NCBI GenBank assembly: GCA_026874595.1 | Contig: CM049306.1 | Coordinates: forward strand, 12,609,019-12,673,018 | Source of the DNA: Sipunculus nudus | Lineage: Eukaryota; Annelida; Sipuncula; Golfingiida; Sipunculidae | Length of the DNA stretch: 64,000 nucleotides | Reading direction: 5' to 3' | Shown: in pieces, positions 12,931-25,520 of the stretch | How the letters are laid out: every line of letters starts with the position of its first letter | Position numbering within the stretch: the first letter of the stretch is position 1 | Made by a program: the position numbers and the translations under genes | Notes under the pieces: generated by a model | The model's database searches: none | What the model saw: only the letters and a program-made list of their open reading frames with translations | Told to the model about the DNA's origin: nothing

Positions 12931-15900
12931 TTATATATAGATAGATAGATAGATGAAAGTCGCTTTGTATCTTATTAGTCCATTATAAAATTAGTTTTTG
13001 TGCATCTTTATTGTTTTGCTTGAGTATTAGCAAGCCAAGTAATAAATAATTAAGCACATAATCATAAAACTTGTGGAAAAAATTATATTATTATTAAAAG
13101 AAATTAAACTAGTAGTAAACCATAAAAGATCTTCAGATTCAGCACATAAATAACATATAATTATTTATGTTCTGTTGCACACTGTGCTCAGCAGCACGAA
13201 GAGGATTAAATTAGTTAGTTTTGTGCACTAATATTTGAAAATGTTCAAATATATTTGTATTTTTCAGAGAGGAAACACACATCATTGGGCAACCATATAG
13301 ACAAAAAAACCAGCACAGAAAAGATATTCTCTACGCTGGCTCATGAAGCTGCCAGGGAAGCCATGCGACAGTCACCAGCCCAGCCAGGCAGCTCATCACT
13401 CCAGTCTGCTCTCAGCAGCTACTCCATTGGAACTCAGGGAATGTCTACCAAAAGTAAGTCAGCTGTATTTGATCAGAATCCATGTAATTTCATGATACAT
13501 ATTGTAAATTTAAATCTTAATGTTATTTAATAAATATCTGTGAAACAGAAGTTTAACTTTGCATTAAAAGTGGTATAATAATATTCAGAGAGTTATTATA
13601 TTATCTCATAAAATTATTATAATACAGTGAAACTCCTCTACAGTTGACTGTCACAGGACCAGAGGATTTGTCCATTATAGCAGGGTGTCAGCAGAGCCCT
13701 GAATAATAATGATAACTGACGTATAAAAGTGCAGATTAAAATAATTAAGGTCAATTCAGTGAAAATGTCTCCTGTTTCATTGTGGCTACCTGTAAGTAAT
13801 AAGAATATTTTAGGTGATGAATGACATACCAAGAGATACCATAAGATAATTGCAGTTGCAATGTATTTATCCTGACATGGTGGCTGTTTTGGTGTCCATA
13901 AGTGCTGGTGATTCTGGGCCTACAAAAAGTGTCTGTTGTCCTGAATAGTAGTAGGGTGTCAACCCAAGAGGGGTTCTTCAAATAGTAAAAATTTTCACTT
14001 CAAATAGTAAAATTTTCACTCATCCTGAAGACTGTCCATTAAGCATGATCATTGAACATCCATCCAAGAGGGGTGTCTTCAGTCCATGGTTTTACTGTAT
14101 TTGACAAGTTAATATTTTCTCAATTTTTGTGAAATCTAGAAAAAAATTTATATCATAAAATATTTGTATTATTTTGTATTTACACAGTTACAGCTACACT
14201 GAAGTAAATAAAATATTTGTTAAAATTTTATTAATTTGATAGTATCATGTTCAACCAAATTTGAAAATATAGGCATGATGACAATGTTAGATTCTGGACC
14301 TTTTTAAATTAAACATACTGCTTCATGTATATTAATTAAATAATTTGTTTATTGGATTTGAGACAGTGAGATAGAATATATGTGGATACAAGATTTTAAT
14401 ACATTGTCAATGTTTTTCATATAAACTTATGACTGTGTATAATTTATTTTGATATCTGTGTATGACCTGCCTGACAATCAGCTTTGTATTTTTAGGTCAT
14501 ATTAGTGGTAATACAAATCCAGCGCTGGCAGCTGCAGCTTCACAAGCCATTGCTGCCACACAGCAGGTACTAATCTACATAATTTGTCATAACCTCTAAC
14601 ATCCGCAGAAAGACTGCACCTCAAATAAAATAATTAGTTTTCTAGGAAACCTACCTAAACTATATGTACTTGAATAAGTAACTACATATCTGATTATATT
14701 ATATTTAATTTAGAATGGCTTGCTTTTACCAGACACTTACCTTTTCTACTTGTGGATAGTAACCAAGTTTATTCTGATATGATAATTGAACTCCTGATTA
14801 AGAGTATATTTATATATATAGTACAAGAAAGTAGGCAGAAATGAAATTTTACAGTTTATTTAACTTATTTAGACTGAACATCTGTTTCAATTCATCCATT
14901 CCTTTGCATCGCTGAGAACAAACACCTGACTTTAGATGATCATATGAGATTTATTTTCCTCCAAAATTGGAGAAGATGCAACAAGGCCGCAGAACCTCCA
15001 GTCTGAAGGCAAGCATTGAAGCCATGACACGCAATGCTGACCTAACCAAAGAATTCTCTCTGGGCAAGGAGGGTGAGAAGTGGTCAACCCCGTCACCAGC
15101 GGCTCCAGAAAAACCAACAAAGAAAGAGAAAAGGTCAGGCTTGCTTATTTAAAAAGGTCACAGTCATGTAGTAATATGTTGTATATGAGTACTGTAAGCA
15201 GTTAGGCCAAAAAATAAAAGGGATGGTTCTCAGGCACTGCCCCCGTCAAATTTACCCCCCCCCCCCCCCCCCAGCATGATAAAATTTTATATCTATTTTC
15301 ATCTTTCAAGAAGATAAAACAATACATTTTTGATAAGATTTCCTTTGATATTTAGTGATTTTACCTGTTTAGCAAAAATTATGTCATTTTCATGCTTTTC
15401 ACTGATGAAATGACCTTTTTATCAAAACCTACAAAAAAAGGTTAAATATAAAGTATTGCCCACTCGCAATGGTTTCTGGAAAAAAGTGCCTGAGAACCAT
15501 ACCCTTTTTAGCTCAGCTGACTATAAGTCAACTGAGCTATTGTCGTGGTCCATTGTCCGTCGTCCGTCTGTCTGTCCGTCCGTCCGTAGATGTGGCACAT
15601 TTTGAAACCATAAGACCTAGGAATCCAAAATTCGGCATAATGTTAGATGTCCCAAAGATCTCCTACCAAGCCGAAAACTGGGTCTTTGCGACTTCGTTCC
15701 TTTTAGAAATTAAGGAAAAACCTCAATTTTTTATTAAAAACCTATTTTTACACTTCAGGACTGCCTAATATCAAAACCACTCATCTGTTTTTCCTCATAT
15801 TTACCATAATTATTCATCTATATAGTTCCTATGTACATGCCAGAAATTATGTCTGTATTATGTAAATTTAAAAAGTTATGGGCCCAAACATAATGCATTG

Positions 15901-18900
15901 TGTAAAAATTAGGAAAGATATTTGATCACTTAACACAAAATATGTTAAAGCTATTAACTTTTTTCCAGTAATATAACTTTAATTAATCAAAATTAAATTG
16001 TATACCCAAAATTAGATGAAAATCTTTTAAATTTTTTTAAATATTAATAAAAATAAAAATTGGTACCTTCAATTTTGCCCAACTTTGACCATGGCACTTT
16101 TTTTCCTGTAAGTACTGTGGATTTAATTTTCACAGCATGTTTTTGTTACCTTTTCAACTGTTAAAACCGAAAATTTGAAACCAGTTGCTCAAAAACTGTA
16201 GATTTTATTCAAGTTTTCAAGCACCATGTAACATATTGTTTACATCAAGCTAGTGTTATGCAGTTTGCAAGAGTTCAGCTCCCCAGCTTCAGCTCTCAGC
16301 TCTTAGTTCCTTAAATTGGGCATACAGCTAGATGTCTCCAAAATCCCCTACCATGCCAAGAATTGGGTCACTAGGACTTAATACCTTCAAGATATTAATG
16401 AAAAACTTCATTTTTCCATTAAAAACCCATTGTTACACTTCAAGACTGCCTAATATCAAAACCACTGATCTGACTTTAATCATAAATAATATACATATTT
16501 TTCATTCTCTATGCACATGCCAGAATGATGTCAGTATTGCGTAATTGTTTTAAGTTATGGGCCCAAACATAATGCACTTTGTAAAAAATCAAGAAATATA
16601 TTTACTCCCTTAACAAGGGGATTGCTGAAGCTAGAGATTTTTTGTCAGAGATGTAACATTATTTAATCTAGATTCAATCGAATACCCAAAATTAGTTATG
16701 AATTTTTCAAATTTTATAAGTTATTAGTATAAATGTAAAATTAGTAACTTAAATTTTGCCCAACCTCGACCATGGCACGTTTGTTTCCTGTGAGGACTGT
16801 TGATATAATTTTCATATCATGCACACATAAGGATTTCAATTTTTAAGTTTAGAAAGCTGAAAGAAATTGGCCAAAAATTGTAGCTTTTATTAATGTTTTT
16901 ATGAGACCCTGTCAGACTTTGGCTATCTCCAGCCTCTCTTGAGTCACCAATAAATTAATAAATTTTTATTGGTTTTTAATAAAAAATTAAAGAAAAATAG
17001 TTAAAGGAATTTGTTAGTTTATAATAACAGGAAATTAACTTGCAGTAACTGATGATATAAGAATCTTGTATCGATGGATAGAATGTCACGTATTCCAAAT
17101 AACACCATGCAGTCACCTATGGTATTTTTCAGTTCAATTTTAATGATAAAGAAGTAAATCATATCGTTCATTACTAATCATTAGGTATCATATGATGGAA
17201 ATTAATGATAGACAAAGATGCAGTTGATAATATTAATCTAGATTCCTACTGTGTCTAGTGTGTACATTGATGTGAAATTAGTCCAAAATGAATTTATTAG
17301 AGTTATTTTTTAATATAAATAAAAGCCATAAAACCAGGTACTCATGATCATTATTTAAATGTGTGAATTTTGTATATTCTGGATTCTCAACATCATAGTT
17401 TGGTGAAAACTGATAAATACCAGACATGGTGCGAATACTTTGTAATTGTATTTAAATACGAATATGATTATGTCTCCATTATAAAATTTCTTGCATAAAG
17501 AATGGGAATTCAGGTAAAAATGAAAGTATATGAATACCAGTGCAAATACTTTTAAAAATGTATTCATGAATGCATTCATGAATATATTCTTTAATATTAT
17601 TTTAATAATCATTTCAGTTATATTTCATTTTAAAAAATCATATGACTCTCTTATTATTTTTAATAAAAATTATATTTGTAATTTTTTTTAATTAATAGTT
17701 AAACCCTTATATTATATATTCTGCTTATAAGTTATATGGCCAAGTCAAAATCTGTGTGACAATAGTACTCCATTTGTTAATAAAATAAATGAAATCAATC
17801 CTCTTCCCTGTCTCCAAAGGTACTATCAAAATCATACATAAGCTAAACAACAACAACTCATAATACAGCTTATATTTATTACCACACAAAACCAGCATGT
17901 GCCTCATTTCTAAATAATATTTTTTTATCATATATAACAGCTGAGCGTCGTGACCCATAGGTCCCTTGTTTTTAATATAAATAAAAGCCATAAAACCAGG
18001 TACTCATGATCATTATTTAAATGTGTGAATTTTGTATATTCTGGATTCTCAACATCAATGTTTGGTGAAAACTGAATAAATACCAGACATGGTGCGAATA
18101 CTTTGCAATTGTTTTTAAAGACAAATATGAATATGTACTCCATTATAAAATTTCTTTCATAAGAATGGGAATTCAGGTAAAAATGAAAGTATATGAATAC
18201 CAGTGCAAATACTTTCAAAATGTATTAAAGAATGCATTCATGAATATATTCTTTAATATTATTTTAATAATCATTTCAGTTATATTTTATTTGAAAAAAT
18301 CACACTATTCTCTTGTTATTTTTAAAAAAAAATTATATTTGGGACAATATTTGTAATTTTTTTAATAAATAGTTAAACTCTTATATTATATGTTCTGCTT
18401 ATAAGTTATATGGCCAAGTCAAAATCTGTGTGACAATGGCACTCCATTTGTTAATAAAGTAAATGAAATTAATCCTCTTTCCTGTCTCCAAAGGTACTAT
18501 CAAAATCATACATAAGCTAAACAACAACAACTCATAATACAGCTTATTTTTATTACCACATAAAACCAGCATGTGCCTCATTTCTAAATCATATTTTTTT
18601 ATCATATATAACAGCTGAGTGCCGTGACCCATAGGTCCCTTGTTTTTAGCCTTAGATCTGCTCTTTTTTATATGTAGTTCAGTTTAATGCTTTGTCATTA
18701 CTATATTTAACACAGTTCTCTTATAACACCAACACTTTGGCAGTGAGAGCTAGTGATCCGCTTGGTGACTGGAATTTGTCCATGTTGTTACTCTAGTGAC
18801 TCAAAGTTATAATACAGGGCTTTCAGGAACACAGGGGGGAAAGCATTGGTGATGCTTGAAGTCTCTTTGGATTCACGGTTCTTGGGGTCCAAGTGTCCAA

Positions 18901-20367
18901 TCCCATGTGTCCAACCAAATTTCTGCCTGGTGGACGGAGAGGATAAAAGCTTGCTCTTTCTAGCACTTACTGTAAATTGCAGAGTACTTCTAACCAGTCA
19001 GTTGTGTGAACACTGTGCTGAAAGTGAAACCTTAGATCTCATTATAATCAAATAATCATATAGTTATCTTATCATTAATTGATTCTTTATAATGGTAATC
19101 ATATGCTAATGACGCAAGTTATTTTTTTAAATATTTTTTATTTTATGTAACGTTTCAAAATTTTACCCAGATCCACTCACCTTGGGAGGCTCCAAATCAT
19201 AAACATGCCATTCGTGAATGCTTCCACGTTTTATGGAACATTCACGCCCCACTAACCCTGTGTGTAAATATGACAACAATTGGGAAACCTTGTGTAGAGT
19301 GAGTTAAAGACTTTAGCATGTGTTAACTCGTCCAGAATCTGTCATAGATTTCCAGAGTAAGCTTGGATTGTTCAACAATTATTATTGACTCATGTGTGTC
19401 CATCCTTGCATGCACAACATTACCACTACTGATTCAGTTGAGGTTAGTAAGCTTTGTAATATTGATACACTGGCGTGCTCAGTCACGTTTTAAATGTCAT
19501 GGATTTTCTTTACCTGTTGCATTACTGACTGATATTTCAGGTTACCGATTTCTCCCATTTTTCGATAGGTGCCTATTTAGACTTAGTTTCACAAATAGCT
19601 TTGTTAATAGCATATAAAACATGCTTCATAATCATACATTCATAATGTGTTTGGTTATTTATTCCAGAGGTGGCTCCAGGGCTTCATCTTCAGCAGCTGC
19701 TGCAGCCCCACCAGTACCAGAGCCAGACCCTGTTGTTGAGGAGACACCAACAGAGACAACTAGTACAGACGAGACGAACACTACCTGGGCCTATGACCCG
19801 AACGAACCTAGATATTGTATATGTAATGAAGTTTCTTACGGAGATATGATTGGGTGTGATAATGAAGATGTAAGTTACATAAGTTTTATGAATCTCTTGT
19901 GTGTAAACATTTTGTGTGGTAAACCTATGTAGTAAAAGACATAAAATATAAATATTTTTCCCTTTTCCAATATGGAAAAATTCCAATGTCATAGTTTGTC
20001 CTGTTTAGAATTTCAGTTATAGTTATGACTGTATTAATTTTTTAACCATTTGATATTAATTTGCCATCCATATATTGAATTTACTACAAGTTCAACAAAT
20101 CTCAACATGACAATTTGTTTTTGCTCTAATTTAAAGGGGTAGCAACGCATGTCTGCACAGTGGACTTCAAAGTTGGTGGGATTACATGAGTTATGCTTGT
20201 ATATGGCATATCTACTGACATTCAATACATAAATACATCATTGCTGTTTGTTTCAGTGTCCTATCGAGTGGTTCCATTATGGATGTGTTGGATTAACACA
20301 AGCACCAAAGGGTAAATGGTACTGTCCAGAATGCACGGCAGCCATGAAGAGACGTGGGCGCAAGTGA
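10094..20367 (+). CDS. ING3: Inhibitor of growth protein 3 (ING domain + PHD finger), 11 exons, ~381 aa
   Basis: Nuclear histone-mark reader. ING3 is a subunit of NuA4/TIP60 acetyltransferase complexes and its PHD finger binds H3K4me3. Exons: 10094-10121, 10221-10292, 10964-11073, 11589-11654, 12083-12179, 12671-12715, 13268-13453, 14496-14566, 14976-15133 (or from 14973), 19668-19869 and 20257-20367. All phases join and every intron is GT-AG. The N-terminus starts [20 protein letters not shown], the signature of ING3 rather than ING1/2/4/5. The ING domain continues through [20 protein letters not shown] and [15 protein letters not shown] low-complexity middle contains [10 protein letters not shown]. 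The C-terminal PHD finger (about 328-371) has all eight zinc ligands (CxC, C, C, HxxC, CxxC), with Tyr327, Met338 and Trp350 where ING proteins form the methyl-lysine pocket. The tail is basic (MKRRGRK). Human ING3 is 418 aa; the difference lies in the Ser-rich linker. Confidence 0.95.
12852..12955. repeat. (AT)n with terminal (GATA)n, ING3 intron 6
   Basis: About 85 bp of AT repeats followed by four GATA units. Confidence 0.95.
13625..14097. mobile_element. pogo-like MITE in ING3 intron 7
   Basis: The left end is CAGTGAAACTCCTCTACAG and the right end is GTCCATGGTTTTACTG, so the termini are inverted CAGTRAAAC. Each end is flanked by TA (13623-13624 and 14098-14099), the target duplication of Tc1/mariner/pogo transposons. 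CAGTGAAAC-type ends are typical of pogo/Tigger-like elements. At 473 bp with no transposase ORF it is non-autonomous. Confidence 0.6.
15255..15272. repeat. Poly-C tract, ING3 intron 9
   Basis: A run of about 18 C. Confidence 0.9.
15505..16925 (+). mobile_element. Hairpin-ended element with two ~700-bp units, ING3 intron 9
   Basis: Same family as 640-2007, inverted relative to it. The left end is a hairpin at 15509-15539 (TAGCTCAGCTGACT / AGTCAACTGAGCTA). A (GTCC/GTCT)n run follows, then two diverged core units starting near 15600 and 16310. Each unit includes a phrase like GATGTCCCAAAGATCTCCTAC. The short frames inside are not genes. Confidence 0.65.
17306..18648. repeat. Tandem duplication, two units of ~663 bp, ING3 intron 9
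   Basis: Unit 1 is 17306-17968 and unit 2 is 17969-18648. Both start TTTTTAATATAAATAAAAGC and end near GTGACCCATAGGTCCCTTG. They are highly similar, with scattered substitutions and small indels. A more diverged copy begins at 25919. The matching Leu/Ile-rich minus-strand frames in each unit follow from the duplication. No protein is recognised. Confidence 0.85.
18650..19667. other. Remaining ING3 intron 9, no recognised feature
   Basis: About 1 kb up to the exon 10 acceptor with no repeat family or coding homology that could be recognised. Confidence 0.5.
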
Positions 20368-21640
20368 TAGACTAAGAAATCTTTGGAGATTCTCAGAAAT
20401 ATAAGTTACAAGAGATGCCAAGAACAGACACTGGGTTATGTCATGTAAGACAAGTAGCAGATGTTGTGCATCTCAGACCAGATGAACAGGAGAAGACAGA
20501 AATTATCAATCTCACATAGAACAGAGTGATGAGTAATCAGATAAAATCATGTGAATAATGGTATTGTCATACCATATTATACTTATATAAATAAGATAAT
20601 AAAAGGATCGTGCTTGTGCACCTGGATGGTACAAACTATTTGTTAAGACTGTTTGTTGGCTTTGGTTGTGGATTATCTGGATTAACTCCACTTAACCTTA
20701 CACTGACACATTAACATAGCCACAGTAATGGTGCATTAATAACTCCCAACCAGGTGGGGTTTCTTGTTCATGTTAAAGCAGAGTCTGAGGTCTGTACATC
20801 ATTCCAGATGATGATCCTTGTAAAAACTTCAGTATTCTGCTGGTACAGTTACCCCAGAAGCAGACTTCAATGTGTATTTCTACATGAATACACAATTCAT
20901 TTGAATATACAGCTGCCTTTTCATATCTGCATCATCCATGAAATGTTTGTCAGTTACCATGACAGTACCTTGATGGTGAGAAGTTAATATACAGGAAACT
21001 TATGATGATTAAGCAGAGCAGGATCTCTGGTATAGACTGTGCAATGAGCATTGATAAACCTCAACAACCAGCTACACCTGGAAACATGAAAATGGAATGT
21101 GAAAACAGAGAAAAATCCTGGTGTGGCTGAGTGATTCAGAGTATACAACATGCAATTTATGAGTTCGTTAAAACAGATCATGTAATCGAGAGTATCGGAC
21201 CAGGAGGAAGAATTGTACATACATCAGTTTGTATCACTATGATGGTTTCAGCTGATCATCCTGATCTCTGAATAAGAGAATATAAGTTTACATAAGTGTT
21301 CAATATGAGAACAAAGACAATTATTGAAAAAAAATTATATTTGTGATAAGTTTATATAACCAGACTTTACATCTCTATATACTTGTTATGCACTGATGAA
21401 CAGTGGTATATATGAGGAGACCATTTCTTGTGTTGTCAACTGGTCACTGTGTTATCAAATATCTTGTATCACCTTGTTAACGTGCCAGCTTTAATTTCAC
21501 ACGGAAAAAAAAACAGTTTTGGGAAGGACAGGGTATGTGACAGAACTGAATACGGAGATCTTGATCTCTGATGTTTCCCTTCTGTTTGTGGGTATTGTAT
21601 TGCCCCAAATAAAAGAGGAAGAATAAAATGTTTCATAAAT
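20368..21640 (+). other. Probable ING3 3' UTR
   Basis: Follows the TGA stop at 20365-20367. Two overlapping-range poly(A) signals, AATAAA at 21608-21613 and 21622-21627, are the best candidate end. An earlier ATAATAAAAGG at about 20598 could give a shorter form. No conserved ORF is seen. Confidence 0.55.
21608..21627 (+). terminator. ING3 polyadenylation signals (two AATAAA)
   Basis: AATAAA occurs at 21608-21613 and again at 21622-21627, some 1.25 kb after the stop codon. TGT-rich sequence follows. Confidence 0.55.
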
Positions 21641-21649
21641 GTGATTTTC

Positions 21650-22740
21650 TGTCATTGAATGGACTGTTGATCAAGGATTATGACTCCAAAGTTATGTTCT
21701 GGCTGTAAATCCTCTGAGCTATTAGTGGTGACCCTGTGTATATTGTCTGTTCAGTTAGCCGTGACAACCTACTCAGTAGGCAATCGGATAATTGGTAAGC
21801 CTACTCGAGTCGTGATGCAAGTGATATCGAGGAATGTATCGCAGTGGTCTTGCGTCAGGTTTCATTCATATTGTGGTAAACGTCCCATGATCTCAATATT
21901 ATGCTAAGAATGATGAATAAACACAATAGTTACATGTCAGCTCACAACACAAACTGATACATAGTCTCCATGGACACTGGTCATTTCCTGTATCGCCTGC
22001 AAGCTGCTTGCGCCCTGTAACCCATGCGAGCCATGCTTGTGTTCATGCGGTCATTAGTTCACCAATGAGGGGAACCAAGGGGTTTACCAATGTGCTGGGT
22101 TAAAACGGAACTTTTCTCTCTCATATTTGGTATTATTAGAAAGTAAAGAAAAAATGCTAACGATTGGTTTGGTTTATGTTGATTGAGAGTGTACCTTTAG
22201 GCCATGAAGCGTTGTCAGAAATGACGAAAATATTTACATCTTCAGAAGGCCTCATAATGCGTTCCACAGACTTAGCGTAATGACACTGGTGCCAGTGATC
22301 TGGTCGTAATGCCAGAGGGTCGATATGACGCTACTGTTCAGGTAACAGGACACTTTTCAAAATGCCACATTTTCAAATTCAGCAAGTGTACAAATTATTA
22401 TGACTTGCAGTAATTTTTAATTCGTGACAAGGGCCTAAAGGCACAAATAGTTTTACCTTTTGAACGGGATATCTCAAAAGAATTACCCGAAAGAAATACA
22501 CATGGATACTTTTATTTCTTGATTGCAGATGTATATCAACACAACCTCGGTCAGATTCAACAATGGGTCACGTTGACATACCGTACTGTAGCTTTATAAA
22601 ATAAAAAATTAAGCTTTTCTCAGAAACCACCAGGTGGCCCTTTGTGAAACATGTTTATTGGCCTTGATGATACAATGTAAGTTTGAAATGGACTAAGTAG
22701 GCTACAAAACAAAATTGATGGTCCCACCTACATTTGTGGT
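21650..22740. other. Intergenic sequence, nothing recognised
   Basis: About 1.1 kb downstream of ING3 with no coding homology or repeat family that I recognise. Confidence 0.5.
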
Positions 22741-22742
22741 GA

Positions 22743-23535
22743 TTTTTTAGCTCAGCTGACTATAAGTTATCTGAGCTATAGTCGTGGTCCTTTGTCCGTC
22801 GGCTGTCCGTCCGTCTGTCCGTCCGTCTGTCTGTCCGTCCGTTAAACTGGCATGTTTTGAAACCGTTAGACCTACGAATCCGAAATTCGGCATACAGTAA
22901 GATGTCCCCAAAATCTCCTACCATACCGAAAATTGGGTCATTAGGACTTCGTTCCTTCGAGATATTAAGGAAAAACCTCCATTTTCCATTAAAAAAAAAC
23001 CATTGCTACAATATAAGACTGCCTAATATCAAAACCACTGATCTGATTTTGATCCTAGTGAATATGCATATTCTTCCATACATTTTCTATGTACATACCA
23101 AAAATTAGGTCAGTATTGCGTAATTTGTTGAAGTTATGGGCTGGAACATAATGCACCTCATAAAAAATTAGGAAATATATTAACTCACTTAACATAAGAA
23201 TGGTTGAAGCTAGAGGCTTCTTTTCAGGGATATAACTCCACTTAATCAAGATTCAATTGTATACCAAAAATTAGATCTGAATTTTTCAAATTTTATAAGT
23301 TATTTGCATTAATATGAAATCAGTACCTAAAATTTTGCCCAAATTTGGGCATGGCACGTTTTACCCCTGTAAGTACTGTTGGTTTAATTTTCATATCATG
23401 CACACGTAAGGATTTCATCTTCTAAATTCTGAAATTTGAAAGGAATTGACCAAAAACTAGCTTTTATTACATTTTTTATGAGACCATGTCACACCTAGGC
23501 TGTACTGAAGCCCCTCTATATGTCCCCATATTGAC
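22743..23535 (+). mobile_element. Hairpin-ended element, single ~700-bp unit
   Basis: Hairpin at 22748-22778 (TAGCTCAGCTGACT / AGTTATCTGAGCTA), then a long (GTCC)n-type run, then one core unit with GATGTCCCCAAAATCTCCTA and CGAGATATTAAGGAAAAACC. Same family as 640-2007 and 15505-16925, but with one unit instead of two. Confidence 0.65.
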
Positions 23536-24044
23536 CTTTCATGCTTGAAGCGAGGCATATACTGCAGCCAGCCAGCTCTTGGGTGGCCTCAGCTGGATAG
23601 AGCTATTCAACCTCCCTCCTCTTGTAATTGTTTGGCCAAAACATAACAATAAACAATAATTTAAAAAAAATTATTGGTTTACAATAACTACTTTAAGAAA
23701 AATAAATGGAAAAGGTGGAAAAGGAATTTTATGGTTAATAAGTAACAGGGACCTTGCAATTACTTATGTTTTATGGATTGCTGAAAATATATTTCAAATG
23801 ACACCATGCAGTCACCACTGGGTACTTTTTAATTTCAATCTTAAAAATGAAAAATAAATAATTAAATAAAATTGTTGTTTTATATAAGGGATTATGTGAA
23901 GCAAGTTAATGATAGACAAGGATGCATTTGATCATATTAAATATTCTAAATTTCCAGGTCTTTTCCAGGTGTTTAATTTGTTGGGTTTTTTTATTACAAA
24001 ATTTAAAAAAAAAATGAAATATGTCAAAAATAAAAAAAAACTAG

Positions 24045-25520
24045 AATACGGGTAGTCGACAAGCGACTACGTGTATCCGCCAAAATCAGAGAAGGACGGG
24101 TGAAGTGAGGCATGGATTGAGTGGCAAGGGGATATAGAGTTACATATGTAAAATATTAGTATTGGATCTCTGCCACATAAACATGATTGTAGGTGGCGCC
24201 ACCTGTTATTTGAACGAGAAACTATCCAAGATATATACACATGCAAAATTTCAAGTGGAAAAGTCAAACCACTGCAGAGATATGAGTGATTTTATCCCAC
24301 AGCAGACAAACAGATGGACGCTGTGAAAACATGGTTGCAGGTGGCGCCACCTTTTGTTGTGTATGTTATAAAGCTATCCCAGGGCTACATTTGTGTAAAA
24401 ATTTTTTCCGGATCGGTCAAACGGTTCCCGAGATATGAGCTTGGATGTCTGCAGCGTTAACATGAATGTAGGTGGCGCCACCTGTCATAAAATCAAGGAA
24501 GCTATCTAGGATGTATACGCATGCCGAATTTTAGGTGAATTAGTCAAACCATTGCAGAGATATGAGTGATTTTAACCCCAGGCAGATGAACAATAGGGAC
24601 ACTGTGCAAACATGGTTGCAGGTGGCGCCATCTTTTGTTGTGTATGTTATAAAGCTATCCCAGGGCTACATTTGTGTAAAAATTTTTTCCGGATCGGTCA
24701 AACGGTTCCCGAGATACATGGGTTTATGTGTGGAGCGTTAACGTGAATGTAGGTGGCGCCACCTGTCATAAAATCAAGAAAGCTATCTAGGATGTATATG
24801 TATGCCGATTTTTAGGTGAATTAGTCAAACCACTGCAGAGATATGAGTGATTTTAACCCCAGGCAGATGAACGAATGGACACCGTGCAAACATGGTTGCA
24901 GGTGGCGCCACCTTTTGTTGTGTATGTTATAAAGCTATCCCAGGGCTACATTTGTGTAAAATTTTTTTCCGGATCGGTCAAACGGTTCCCGAGATATATG
25001 GGTTTATGTGTGGAGCGTTAACGTGAATGTAGGTGGCGCCACCTGTCATAAAATTGAGAAAGCTATCTAGGATGTATATGCATGCCAAATTTTAGGTGAA
25101 TTAGTCAAACCACTGCAGAGATATGAGTGATTTTAACCCCAGGCAGATGAACAGATGGACACTGTGCAAACCTGGTTGCAGGTAGCGCCACCTTTTGTTG
25201 TGTATGTTATAAAGCTATCCCAGGGCTACATTTGTGTAAAAAAATTTTCCGGATCGGTCAAACGGTTCCCGAGATATATGGGTTTATGTGTGTAAACAGA
25301 CGCACAAACGGACGCTGGGCAGAGACGAAAGGTCAGAGGTCAAGGTCACTTGGTTAGGCACCAGTTCACATGTGACCCGATAATTTGTGTAAGTTTCGGA
25401 AAAATCTGTCCAGTAGTCTCAGAGGAGTTCTCCGGAAACGAACGCGGCGGCGGCGGCGGCGGCGGAACCCGGTCAAAAACATAGTATCCGCAAAACTTCG
25501 TTTTGGCGGATACAATTACT
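24045..25520 (-). mobile_element. Element with a hairpin at each end and a 280-bp tandem core
   Basis: The left hairpin is at 24052-24070: GTAGTCG, 5-nt loop, CGACTAC. The right hairpin is at 25484-25513: GTATCCGCAAAAC, loop, GTTTTGGCGGATAC. Beside each hairpin the termini are inverted (GTATCCGCCAAAA near 24073; TTTTGGCGGATAC at the right end). The core is about four tandem 280-bp units. Each unit holds two copies of the GGTGGCGCCACC palindrome and the phrase GGTCAAACGGTTCCCGAGAT. A (CGG)n run at 25443-25465 lies near the right end. No ORF. Relatives at 30845-32945 and 54530-57335 run the opposite way. Overall architecture resembles the bivalve 'pearl'/Helentron-associated elements; that assignment is an inference. 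Confidence 0.7.
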
